Shown here piece by piece: positions 18,611 to 27,031 of a DNA stretch of 57,253 nucleotides (position 1 is the first letter of the stretch; the number at the start of each line of letters is the position of its first letter). The notes beneath the pieces are model-generated. The model saw only the letters and a program-made list of their open reading frames with translations. It did not search any database and had not been told where the DNA came from. Origin of the DNA: an uncultured Candidatus Melainabacteria bacterium. GTDB taxonomy: Bacteria; Cyanobacteriota; Vampirovibrionia; Gastranaerophilales; Gastranaerophilaceae. Position numbers and translations under genes: made by a program. The stretch covers positions 1-57,253 of the forward strand of contig CAKVIM010000011.1 of the NCBI GenBank assembly GCA_934754775.1, given 5' to 3'.

Positions 18611-20502
18611 GCAAGCTCCTTTAAAATTTCATCCACCAACTCTTTCAATGCCACAGAGCGTTCTTGAGCTATTGAATAAAAAGCAGATGCCTTTTCCTCG
18701 ATTTCTTTCAGTGCTTCTAAATTGAAATCACTCGTCATCTTCATCACATAATCCATGTTAATTCTTTCAGAAGCCGTAATATAATCAAAAAACGTATTCT
18801 TGTAATTTGTACTTAAATCTAAGTAATTAACAGAGAGTTTTTTCAAGGACTTAAGAAGTTCCACAGTAACCGCACGATATCGCTTCAAATCATTCTTAAA
18901 TCCTTTTATTAATCTGGCTCCCTCTTCAATCTTCGGAGCAATCTGTTCTAAAATACTCAAATGTCGTTTCAAATTTTCTACGATTTTAGAAACATCATAC
19001 TTAAAATCAGACTCAATATCTCTAGTTTCTACCAAAGTAGAATCTTTAAGAGCCTCCTCTAAAGGCATATTCTTAAATCCGTCAATTTGTGCTCCGACTA
19101 GAGATGTATTAATATATTCAATCTCACTAAATTTTTCCGTAAATTCTGTTAGCGGCTGAATAAACGCAGCATACACAGATTCTGTCGGAATCATATCTCC
19201 AGTGATACCTTTTACATAATGAAGTGAACTATTTAAGTCCACCAAACGTTTTTGAGCACTTTTTCTACGCACATCAGCATCCGGATTGTTGCATAGAGTT
19301 TTTGCAAACGCATCAAAATCTTTTGCAGAGATTTCCCACCGTTTGAAATTTTCATTATAGGAACAAATCAAATCCTTATAAGCCGAGTCTTTGCTATAGC
19401 ATTGTCCGTCTATATATGCCAAATCCTGACCTACGAGAACAATTTTTGAGCAACCTAGAATTCTGGCAGCATTCATTGCAGTGTATGATACTGTACCTTT
19501 AGACCAATATTCTTCAATATTTTCACCGCAAATTTCACTCCATAGAATATTTATAGGCATATTGGCTGAAATATGCGAATAAGTGTGTTTAAAATTAAAT
19601 TTTCTTAAATTAAAATGCGAATACGGTTCTGTTATAAGGTTAACATCGCTCAAATTCAATCCTTCAATTTGTTTTGAAGAATCGTATGATTCAATTATAC
19701 ACAAATAATCCGGCTTAATTTCGTGCTTTGCCAAAGTTTTTGCAGCAGTACCGACAACAAGAAGAAGAATATTATCCCTATATTTTTTAATTGTTTCAAT
19801 ATTTCTATCTAAAGTCGGGCCAGCTGAAACAACAACCGCAGTTTTACCTTTGTAGCCATCCTTAATTTTTATAAGCGGAGTTTCATTTACAAGATTTGGA
19901 ATATTACGAATCAACAATCTTAATTGTCTATAAAATCTTTCTTTTGTATAGTTTAAATCAAGAGAAAAACGTCCGACAAGAGTTTGCAAACTCCCGACAA
20001 GAGTATTGAACCCATCTTCATCTAAAGCCCTAGCAGCCGGCAAAGACAAAAGAAGCGGAGTATTTTTCATATTTGATTTTTGGTATATGTATTCGCTTGC
20101 TTTATCCAAATTTTCTGCAATAAAAACATTTTTTTTCAGAATATCAGCCGAAAAATCCACCAACATAAATGCAGTTTTCAACACATTCAAATCCGGCTCA
20201 TACAATATTACCGTACCTTTTGATTCAGCTGAAGCAACCTGAAACAGATATCCAAGACCTATTCCATAAATCAAATGTATTGCAACCGGAGTATTTTCAG
20301 CCTGAGCAAAGATTTCTTTTGCTTCCATGAGCGGATTTTGCGGATTATGCAGATGAGTATTTTTGTAGATAAAATTATAGAACCCGTTTTCCTGAACCAA
20401 TTGTGGCTGTTCGGTCATAACAAAATCAGTGAGTTTTTTCGCAAGCTCAAAATCTTTTTGAGCTAACGCATTAATATTTCTTGCATAAACATTACTACTC
20501 AT
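18607..20502 (-). CDS. Maf/DUF115 motility accessory factor (flagellin glycosyltransferase)
   Basis: A 631-residue protein of the Maf/PseE family (DUF115/MptE-like), which transfers nonulosonic acids to flagellin. Visible: an N-terminal Maf-type region (about 1-160; IYGIGLGYLFQVA then VILYEPDLNVL) and the core GKTAVVVSAGPTLDRNIETIKKY, VVGTAAKTLAKHEIKPDYLCIIE and GCSKIVLVGQDLAYIDG in about 220-400. A helical C-terminus follows. No membrane segment, so it is cytoplasmic. The obvious substrate is the flagellin at 35668. It sits at the head of maf-dtd-rsmH-ftsL-like-ldpA. No sialic or pseudaminic acid synthesis genes are in the window. Confidence 0.87.
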   Translation of the reverse strand: MSSNVYARNINALAQKDFELAKKLTDFVMTEQPQLVQENGFYNFIYKNTHLHNPQNPLMEAKEIFAQAENTPVAIHLIYGIGLGYLFQVASAESKGTVILYEPDLNVLKTAFMLVDFSADILKKNVFIAENLDKASEYIYQKSNMKNTPLLLSLPAARALDEDGFNTLVGSLQTLVGRFSLDLNYTKERFYRQLRLLIRNIPNLVNETPLIKIKDGYKGKTAVVVSAGPTLDRNIETIKKYRDNILLLVVGTAAKTLAKHEIKPDYLCIIESYDSSKQIEGLNLSDVNLITEPYSHFNLRKFNFKHTYSHISANMPINILWSEICGENIEEYWSKGTVSYTAMNAARILGCSKIVLVGQDLAYIDGQCYSKDSAYKDLICSYNENFKRWEISAKDFDAFAKTLCNNPDADVRRKSAQKRLVDLNSSLHYVKGITGDMIPTESVYAAFIQPLTEFTEKFSEIEYINTSLVGAQIDGFKNMPLEEALKDSTLVETRDIESDFKYDVSKIVENLKRHLSILEQIAPKIEEGARLIKGFKNDLKRYRAVTVELLKSLKKLSVNYLDLSTNYKNTFFDYITASERINMDYVMKMTSDFNLEALKEIEEKASAFYSIAQERSVALKELVDEILKELA

Positions 20503-20579
20503 TCTAAAATCCCCATCTCATCCCACATACATAAAGTCAGCTCGGCTTTCGTTCTGCCGTTCGTCTTTATTAATTAGAT

Positions 20580-21596
20580 TTATCCTCTTTTACCTCTCAA
20601 TTGACCGCAAGCTGCGTCAATATCCGCACCTCTTTCCAATCTTACGGTAACCTTTTTCCCTGAATGTTCAAGCAAGTACTTGAACTTCATAATATCGTTA
20701 TTAGAAGGCTTTTTGTAATCATTTTCGACCACAGAATTGTATGGAATCAAATTAACATTACACTTGATATCCTTCAAAAAATAAGCAAGCTCTTTTGCAA
20801 CCTGCGGAGTGTCATTAAATTTATGAATCAAAATATACTCAACAGTTATTCTCCTGCCGGTTTTTTCAACATAATTCATCAAAGCTTTCTTCAAATCCGC
20901 AATCGGATATTTGTTTTCTATAGGCATAAGCTCTTTTCGCAAATCATGATTTGGTGCGTGAAGTGAAATCGCCAATGTAGATTGCAAATTCATATCCGCA
21001 AGACGATTTATCCCCGGAATAATACCGCTTGTAGAAATTGTTATTCTACGTGCACCAATTTGAAAATCATTATTGAAAATTTCAAGAGCTTTAAGAACAT
21101 TGTCCAAGTTTAAAAGCGGCTCGCCTTGTCCCATAAAAACAATATTTGTAACCTTTAACCCGGTATCACGTTGAATAGAAAGCACTTGTTCGATAATTTC
21201 TTTATAAGTAAGATTTCTTTTAAATCCACCTTTGCCGGTCGCACAGAATGAACAATTTACTGCACATCCGACCTGAGAGCTTACACAAGCAGTCAAATTA
21301 GCACGATTATCAAATCTCATCAAGACTGTTTCTACACACTCGCCATCCGGATATTCTATCAAATACTTAATCGTACCATCAGAACTGACTTGCTTAACCT
21401 TAATTTTAGTATCAGTTACAGAAGCAACTTCTTGCAGCTGAGCTCTAAAATCCTTAGAAAGATTAGTCATTTCATCAATCGTAGCAACTGATTTAGCGTA
21501 TATCCAATTGTGAATTTGTTTTGCTCGAAACTTTGTTGCTCCAAGTTCCGTCATCAAGTTTTCAAGTTCTTCAAGTTTCATTCCGGCGAGTATCAT
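20580..21596 (-). CDS. rlmN: Dual-specificity 23S rRNA/tRNA adenine-C2 methyltransferase RlmN
   Basis: A 338-residue radical-SAM enzyme that methylates A2503 of 23S rRNA and A37 of some tRNAs. The cluster motif CSFCATG (C-x3-C-x2-C) is present, with GCAVN before it, MGQGEPLLN after it, and SLHAPNHDLRKELMPI in the core. The C-terminal Cys in DAACGQLRG is the conserved methyl-carrying residue. The ATG at 21596 overlaps the stop of the upstream gene by one base. A second ATG at 21581 is also possible. Confidence 0.97.
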   Translation of the reverse strand: MILAGMKLEELENLMTELGATKFRAKQIHNWIYAKSVATIDEMTNLSKDFRAQLQEVASVTDTKIKVKQVSSDGTIKYLIEYPDGECVETVLMRFDNRANLTACVSSQVGCAVNCSFCATGKGGFKRNLTYKEIIEQVLSIQRDTGLKVTNIVFMGQGEPLLNLDNVLKALEIFNNDFQIGARRITISTSGIIPGINRLADMNLQSTLAISLHAPNHDLRKELMPIENKYPIADLKKALMNYVEKTGRRITVEYILIHKFNDTPQVAKELAYFLKDIKCNVNLIPYNSVVENDYKKPSNNDIMKFKYLLEHSGKKVTVRLERGADIDAACGQLRGKRG

Positions 21597-22321
21597 TATT
21601 GTAATTTTTCCTTATAAAAATCAAGTATATCCACTTTTGCCTTCAAAAGCATTGCCTCTAAGCCCACTGCATCTTTCCAAGCATTATAAGAGCACTCAGA
21701 AGGGAGGAGTTTAAGAGGATTGTGTGGGAAATTTTTGCATATTGACGGTCTGTTTTCATAATCTGTACACAAATTATCTTTGACCTTCGGACAATGATAG
21801 TAATAAACTTTATCATCCACCAGTTTATTCAATAGTTCAAAATATTCCGGATTAACTTTTTTTGCTTCATCTTCTGTTTCGTAAGGAACAAATACTGAAA
21901 CGAAATCCGCTGCAAACTTGTCGCCTCTTTGTGCACGTTGTTTCAACTGTGTATATGAATATTCGCTAGTCGCCAATTTACAGCAAGCACCGCATTTATT
22001 ACAAGAATAATCTTCCCTCTTCTGCATAAGAACTTTATAGGAATTTTTAAGTTTCTGTTTATAATCACCTGCAAGAAACGCCAACGCTTGGATTTGCCAA
22101 TCACGGTATTTACAATTAGGCGGATATTGAGCAAAAATATCCTTTTTATCAATCTTACAACCCTTAACAGAACATTTGTCGCAAGGATTTTCCGGCTTAA
22201 ACGCATCAAGCTCTTTTCTTATACTTTCTGCTGCAGCAATAAAAATCTTCTCATAGTTGTCTTTCAAACTATCATATTGAGATGCTAACGATTTTTTGTC
22301 TGATGAAAAAAAATTATCCAT
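21596..22321 (-). CDS. YkgJ/CxxCxxCC family metal-binding cysteine-cluster protein
   Basis: A 241-residue protein. The motif CNKCGACCKLA and the downstream Cys-x-Cys sets (CPKVKDNLCTDYENRPSICKNFP) match the YkgJ/UPF0153 zinc- or iron-chelating family. An additional N-terminal cysteine group (CDKCSVKGC, then NCKYRDWQ) is present. Function of the family is not settled; metal binding is inferred from the cysteines. Coupled to rlmN by a one-base overlap. The start may be leaderless (see the site at 22329). Confidence 0.85.
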   Translation of the reverse strand: MDNFFSSDKKSLASQYDSLKDNYEKIFIAAAESIRKELDAFKPENPCDKCSVKGCKIDKKDIFAQYPPNCKYRDWQIQALAFLAGDYKQKLKNSYKVLMQKREDYSCNKCGACCKLATSEYSYTQLKQRAQRGDKFAADFVSVFVPYETEDEAKKVNPEYFELLNKLVDDKVYYYHCPKVKDNLCTDYENRPSICKNFPHNPLKLLPSECSYNAWKDAVGLEAMLLKAKVDILDFYKEKLQ

Positions 22322-22328
22322 ACATTCG

Positions 22329-22337
22329 ATAATAGCA
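22329..22337 (-). promoter_or_regulatory. Extended -10 placed for a leaderless transcript
   Basis: On the minus strand TGCTATTAT ends 7 bases before the ATG at 22321, so the expected transcription start falls at or next to the start codon. No ribosome site fits in between. Confidence 0.5.
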
Positions 22338-22409
22338 TAAATCCCCCATTACGGCAATGAGAATAAGCTTTAAACAACTAAAATGAGAAAGAAAAGAAAG
22401 GGATTTTTT

Positions 22410-22802
22410 ATGTCTACAGAAAAACTTGAGTTTTACAGATGTGAAATCTGCGGCAATCTTGTACAAGTGGTTCTCTCAGGGGCAGGAGAACTAGTTTGTT
22501 GCAATCAGCCTATGAAACGTTTAACTCCGCAGCACGATAAAAGCGAACTTGGAGAAAAGCATGCTCCTGAATACGAATTCAGAGATAACAAAAAATTTGT
22601 CGGTGTGTACTCTCACCCAATGCTTCCTGAACATTACATCCAATTTATAGAAGTTCAAAGCAAGGATAAAGACGAAGTTCGTCTTAAATACTTTAAACCT
22701 AATAGCACTGCCGAATTTGATATTTCGGACACCGGCGATAACATTGAAGCCGTTGAATTCTGCAACATTCACGGATTATGGGGAGAAAACATATATGATT
22801 AG
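22410..22802 (+). CDS. dfx: Desulfoferrodoxin / superoxide reductase
   Basis: A 130-residue two-domain superoxide reductase; it reduces superoxide to peroxide without making oxygen, typical of anaerobes. The desulforedoxin centre is Cys11, 14, 30 and 31; the catalytic iron ligands are His51 (EKH), His69, His75, Cys118 and His121, and the active-site Lys50 is present. I chose the ATG at 22410, with GAAAGGG before it, over an in-frame ATG at 22383. It overlaps the ferritin gene by 8 bases, so superoxide disposal and iron storage are co-expressed. Confidence 0.96.
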   Translation: MSTEKLEFYRCEICGNLVQVVLSGAGELVCCNQPMKRLTPQHDKSELGEKHAPEYEFRDNKKFVGVYSHPMLPEHYIQFIEVQSKDKDEVRLKYFKPNSTAEFDISDTGDNIEAVEFCNIHGLWGENIYD

Positions 22803-23283
22803 CGAAAACATGAACAACATAATAAACGAACAAATTAACAAAGAATTCTATTCCGGATATCTATACCTATCTATGTCAGCAAACTTAAAAGAACTGGGCT
22901 TATTCGGTTTTGCTTCTTGGATGAAACTTCAAGCCAAAGAAGAAGTCGAGCATGGCTTAAAGCTATTTGATTACCTGATTAGCAGAAACAGTTTTGTAAC
23001 TCTTAAGCAAATTCGAACACCGGAATTTGAATTCAATGGAATTTTATCCATTTTTAATCATATTTACGAACATGAACAATGCATCACGAGTTCAGTCATG
23101 AAAATCGCCAAAACAGCAGAAGAAGAGTGCGACAGAACCACATTAGCATTCATTGACTGGTTTATTAATGAGCAGGTTGAAGAAGAACAGGTTATAAAGG
23201 ATATAATCAAGCGGCTGAAACTGTTTGGAGATGATAAAACTTCTCTATTTCTGATGGACAAAGAATTAAGCGAACGAACATAG
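22795..23283 (+). CDS. ftn: Ferritin (iron storage)
   Basis: A 162-residue four-helix-bundle ferritin that oxidises and stores iron in a 24-mer shell. Ferroxidase ligands are visible in EFYSGYLYLSM (helix A), KEEVEHG (helix B) and EEQVEEEQV (helix D). No haem-binding Met pattern was noticed, so it is FtnA-like rather than bacterioferritin. The start at 22795 lies inside the end of dfx, showing translational coupling. Confidence 0.95.
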   Translation: MISENMNNIINEQINKEFYSGYLYLSMSANLKELGLFGFASWMKLQAKEEVEHGLKLFDYLISRNSFVTLKQIRTPEFEFNGILSIFNHIYEHEQCITSSVMKIAKTAEEECDRTTLAFIDWFINEQVEEEQVIKDIIKRLKLFGDDKTSLFLMDKELSERT

Positions 23284-23285
23284 CT

Positions 23286-23312
23286 AAAAAGGACTGTATA
23301 GTCCTTTTTTTT
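23286..23312 (+). terminator. Intrinsic terminator after dfx-ftn
   Basis: Stem AAAAAGGACT / AGTCCTTTTT (23286-23295 with 23300-23309) with a GTAT loop and a following T-run. Confidence 0.85.
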
Positions 23313-23346
23313 ATTGAAAATTATTTTTGTTTTTGATACATTCATG

Positions 23347-23450
23347 ATGTGTGTTATTGTCATTTTAAACATTGTAAAAAAATGTTAAGTACATGCTCTA
23401 TCACTAGCAAAAAAAAAGATTTATAGGACTTTTAATATATAGATACCAGA
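23347..23450 (+). promoter_or_regulatory. Upstream element shared with the 10983 GH13 gene
   Basis: TTGTAAAAA (23372-23380), 11 bases, CATGC (23392-23396), 8 bases, TAGCAAAAAA (23405-23414), then an AT-rich tail. This matches the blocks and spacings at 10897-10939. An ATGTGTnTTAT block also precedes both. Confidence 0.6.
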
Positions 23451-23460
23451 TGGGGTTCGT

Positions 23461-24537
23461 ATGATTAAACCGGTAAGATTAGAAAATAGCAGTATAAATT
23501 TCGCAGCAAAGCCTGAGGACAAAAATCTTGACAAAGACTCAAGAATTTTGCCAAACAATTTGCAAACGAGAATGTACCAAAAATACCATAAAACTACCAA
23601 TGCCTTTTTAGAATATCCGGTAAAAGGCTTAAGAGGGGATGTTAACTCAGATTTTTACGAATTCTTATCAATGGGCATAATTCCATACTTAGCCGGTAGT
23701 GCAATGTTTATGGTAATGTTTAACCTGCTCAAAGACTTAAAACCGAACTCAAAAATTTTAGCTGGTATCAATGGCAAAAAAATGGCTTTGGGCGTTGTTT
23801 TGTACGGCTTAATGAAAACCATATCAAACGACTTTGTAACAAGACCTGTAGCTTGGGGGACAGGGGTTGACATAGAATTACCGGTTCAACATGTTTACAA
23901 TCCTCTACCGAAAGAAGCAGGTGCTAATGCAAATATTATGCCACAACTTCAACAAAGAAAAGTTTACGACAGTAAAGAATTCTTCAGAAAAGATTTAATC
24001 GACAAAGACCCTAAATATGGTAATGCGTATTACGAAAACATTGCAAAAAAAGTTAACCTCGGAGAAAATCTTAACGATCCGGTATCTGAAACAACTCCGA
24101 TTATTCAAAGCATCGTATCAATGACAAAAACGGCAAAAAGTCTTTCTTCTTATGCTTGGGCAGGACTCGGCGTAGGACTTGCAGTTCAAGATTCTTGGCA
24201 AACATTCTTCAACTCAATTTCAAACAGAAAACGCCATTTTCCAAAAGAAGGCGAAGGCTTCTTCAGTAAAATTGGTAACAAATTAAAGAATTCCGGTACA
24301 AATCTTGTAGATATTTCAAAATCCTTCTGCTCATCATTTGTAAAATCTTGCAAATCTTTGTGGAATGGCGAAGCAGGAACAACAGGATTTATGAAGCATG
24401 CCGGCAAGGGCTGGATTTTAGCAACTCTCGGTATCACAATCGGCAGCGTAGCAAACGTTATTATACGAGCTAAAAACATGGGTAAAACAGCAAACATCAA
24501 AGCTATTGATGAAAGCAAAGAAAGTACGGTGATTTAG
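23461..24537 (+). CDS. Hypothetical multi-pass membrane protein A of a GH13 operon
   Basis: A 358-residue protein. Residues 12-15 (INFA) fit the N-terminal signature. Hydrophobic segments lie at about 67-93, 106-122, 226-243 and 318-340. It resembles the next protein in order of elements: a GLRGDVN block before the first membrane segment, a second segment, a soluble part containing RKVYDS, then a third segment; the two are probably paralogues. No known family recognised. It is the first gene of a three-gene operon ending in a GH13 protein, and the next gene starts two bases after its stop. Confidence 0.75.
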   Translation: MIKPVRLENSSINFAAKPEDKNLDKDSRILPNNLQTRMYQKYHKTTNAFLEYPVKGLRGDVNSDFYEFLSMGIIPYLAGSAMFMVMFNLLKDLKPNSKILAGINGKKMALGVVLYGLMKTISNDFVTRPVAWGTGVDIELPVQHVYNPLPKEAGANANIMPQLQQRKVYDSKEFFRKDLIDKDPKYGNAYYENIAKKVNLGENLNDPVSETTPIIQSIVSMTKTAKSLSSYAWAGLGVGLAVQDSWQTFFNSISNRKRHFPKEGEGFFSKIGNKLKNSGTNLVDISKSFCSSFVKSCKSLWNGEAGTTGFMKHAGKGWILATLGITIGSVANVIIRAKNMGKTANIKAIDESKESTVI

Positions 24538-24538
24538 T

Positions 24539-27031
24539 ATGACAGTAAATCCTATACAAGTAAATATCGATAATACTAAATCTCAAAAGACTTATAGAGA
24601 TGCGAAGGCTTCTATCAACACAACTGATAACATCAAGCCAATAACACCTCAAGGTCATTTAATTAACGATCGTCTTTCTTCTATGCCAAAATTCTTTGTA
24701 AAAGACTTTTTATACGACCTTAAGGCTGTAAAAGACGGATTTAAAGGTGACGCAAATGACCACCAATTAGGCAGACTGAATGATGTGGGCTTAAAACTAG
24801 GTGGTATCGGTATTGCTACAATGTTAGCAGCCAGAACAAAGAACCCTATGGGCAGAGTTATGGAATACCTCGGACTTGGAGCATTCTTAGCTTCAATGTC
24901 ATTATTCCCTAAAATTGCAATCCAAGCTCCGGCTAGAGCTCGTTACGGTTTTGACCCGGGGTTAGAATATATTGATGATCAAGGACGTAAAAAATCTGTA
25001 TTCCAAGACAGCAACTACATCCCATTTGACATGTACAAAGGTGAATATCCTAGCGAAGATTTAGACATCATCGGCGACAAATTGGGAATCCCTAGAGATA
25101 TCAAAAACCGCCACGATTTAGTTCGTGAACAAATGAGAAAAATTGCAACACAAAATAACACATTATGGATGCTATCAGCAGGTTTTGCAACTCCTGTTAT
25201 GACAGCTCTAATATGCTGCGGGTTAGAAAAAGTCGTTGCACCGATTGTTGAAACCGGCAGAAACTTGAGCTACAACTCAAGAATTAAGCACGCTCTTGAG
25301 AGAACAGCAGCCATGGCAGAAGAAGAAGCTCAAGTAAATAATCTTAGCAAGAATGTAGAAAAATTGTTATCTGATTACAAAGGACAAGAACTACCAAAAA
25401 ATGACTTCGACAATCTTGTTAAAATCTTCACAAAAGAATTGGATTCGAAAACTTCTGACGGTATCAAAAAAGATTTAGAAGCTTTGTTCAAACCTGAAAT
25501 TCAAATCAAAGATAACAAAAATTTACCTGCAGAAATGGTTAAGTACGTTAAAGCAAATCTTTCTTCAAGAAACGCAAACACTCTTGAAAGAGTTTTCGTT
25601 CCTACAGAAGATGAAATGAAAAAAATTCTTAATACAAACGATATTGAGAAAATCAGAGGCAACTTAAAAAATCTCTTTGCAGGGAAAATTGAAAAAGAAG
25701 CTGAAGTTGACAGAAAATTCTTAAAGACTTACCAACACAGAGTTATTGATAAATTGACTACAGAACTTAAAGGAAAGACCGTTAGAGTTGTAAGCGATGA
25801 CAAAATCAAAGATACTGTTAATTTCGCAAAAATCATAGGCGAGTTCAAACAAAACGACAAAGTTTTAGACAAATGCAAAAACTTCAAAGTTGAACATTTC
25901 TCTGAAACAGTTCTTGGTCGTTATTACACAAAATTTGAAGACACATTGATTAAATCTCTTAACATCAGCTTTAAAGAAATGAAACAAATGAGAGAATCAG
26001 ACAAGATTGCAGAAGAAATCATTGATAGAAAGATTTCCGAACTTGTTAAGAATGATGCTAAATACGAAAAAGCTATCAGCAAACTTGCGAAAGTTATGTC
26101 TGAAGCAGAAGTTGCCTTAAACGGTAAATCTGCTGATAGTTCTCACCTAAAAGATTTGATTAATGCAATTGAAAACAATTACAACAATACTGCTAAACGT
26201 TTGAACAAGAGCGGTAAATTTTCTCATACGATTGAAATGCTTGTGAAGGAAGATGTAGGCAGTTTAGCAAACTCAGTTAACTCTCGTGAAGAATTGTTCA
26301 ATATCTTAGACGGTGTTGCAAAACCTGTTCAAAAAGAAGGTATTGAGTATGTAAAAGAATCTGCTAAAGGCGTAGGTTCAGCTAAAAACATTACAGTTGC
26401 AAGAATTATAGACAGATATCAAGGTGCAACCAACTCTGAAAAAAGAATCTTGCACTTGCTAGACTTCTACAAACAAGCAGCTGATCCGAAATCAGGTTTG
26501 AGCGAAGATATCATCAAGCGTGGAAAAGAAGCTTTATTAAAGGCAACTTCTGCAGAACACACAATGAAACTTAACACAATCAACAACCCTGATTTATACA
26601 AAGAGATTATGTGGAAAGTTTGGTCAGGCAAAACTGACAGCTTGACTCAAAAAGCTATGCAAGAGCAAGATAAAATCGAAAACGGCAACATAATGACAAG
26701 ATTTAACAAATACATCAAGCGTTTCAGAGATATTATCGGCAATAATAACATTGACTTCACAAAACCTGATCACGTTTTGGATGACAGTTTAAAGAATTAT
26801 ACGAAATCAGAGCAAACAAGAATATCAAAATTTAACCTTGTAGCACAGAACTCCGTTGACACATTTAAAAACGCAGCTGAAAGAAGATACGGCAACCAAA
26901 AATGGTTAAGAAAAGCTTCTAAAATCGGCGGAGTTGTTCTTGGGGCAACACTTCTGGCACAAGTTTGGTTCGGGAAAATAAGAAATCCGCATAATATGCA
27001 AAGGCAGGTGAGCGATGATGCAAGTAAATAG
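24539..27031 (+). CDS. Hypothetical large membrane/coiled-coil protein B of a GH13 operon
   Basis: An 830-residue protein. The N-terminus has VNPIQVNI, a partial form of the signature. Membrane-like segments lie at about 77-92, 106-124 and 208-228, and near the C-terminus (about 802-818). Between about 240 and 790 is a long charged, mostly helical region, probably coiled coil, that could form a stalk or scaffold. Shared features with protein A: GFKGDAN (GLRGDVN in A), RKKSVFQDS (QRKVYDS in A) and matching segment order. No enzyme motif found. The stop overlaps the start of the GH13 gene by 17 bases, which argues that the three products work together. Confidence 0.75.
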   Translation: MTVNPIQVNIDNTKSQKTYRDAKASINTTDNIKPITPQGHLINDRLSSMPKFFVKDFLYDLKAVKDGFKGDANDHQLGRLNDVGLKLGGIGIATMLAARTKNPMGRVMEYLGLGAFLASMSLFPKIAIQAPARARYGFDPGLEYIDDQGRKKSVFQDSNYIPFDMYKGEYPSEDLDIIGDKLGIPRDIKNRHDLVREQMRKIATQNNTLWMLSAGFATPVMTALICCGLEKVVAPIVETGRNLSYNSRIKHALERTAAMAEEEAQVNNLSKNVEKLLSDYKGQELPKNDFDNLVKIFTKELDSKTSDGIKKDLEALFKPEIQIKDNKNLPAEMVKYVKANLSSRNANTLERVFVPTEDEMKKILNTNDIEKIRGNLKNLFAGKIEKEAEVDRKFLKTYQHRVIDKLTTELKGKTVRVVSDDKIKDTVNFAKIIGEFKQNDKVLDKCKNFKVEHFSETVLGRYYTKFEDTLIKSLNISFKEMKQMRESDKIAEEIIDRKISELVKNDAKYEKAISKLAKVMSEAEVALNGKSADSSHLKDLINAIENNYNNTAKRLNKSGKFSHTIEMLVKEDVGSLANSVNSREELFNILDGVAKPVQKEGIEYVKESAKGVGSAKNITVARIIDRYQGATNSEKRILHLLDFYKQAADPKSGLSEDIIKRGKEALLKATSAEHTMKLNTINNPDLYKEIMWKVWSGKTDSLTQKAMQEQDKIENGNIMTRFNKYIKRFRDIIGNNNIDFTKPDHVLDDSLKNYTKSEQTRISKFNLVAQNSVDTFKNAAERRYGNQKWLRKASKIGGVVLGATLLAQVWFGKIRNPHNMQRQVSDDASK

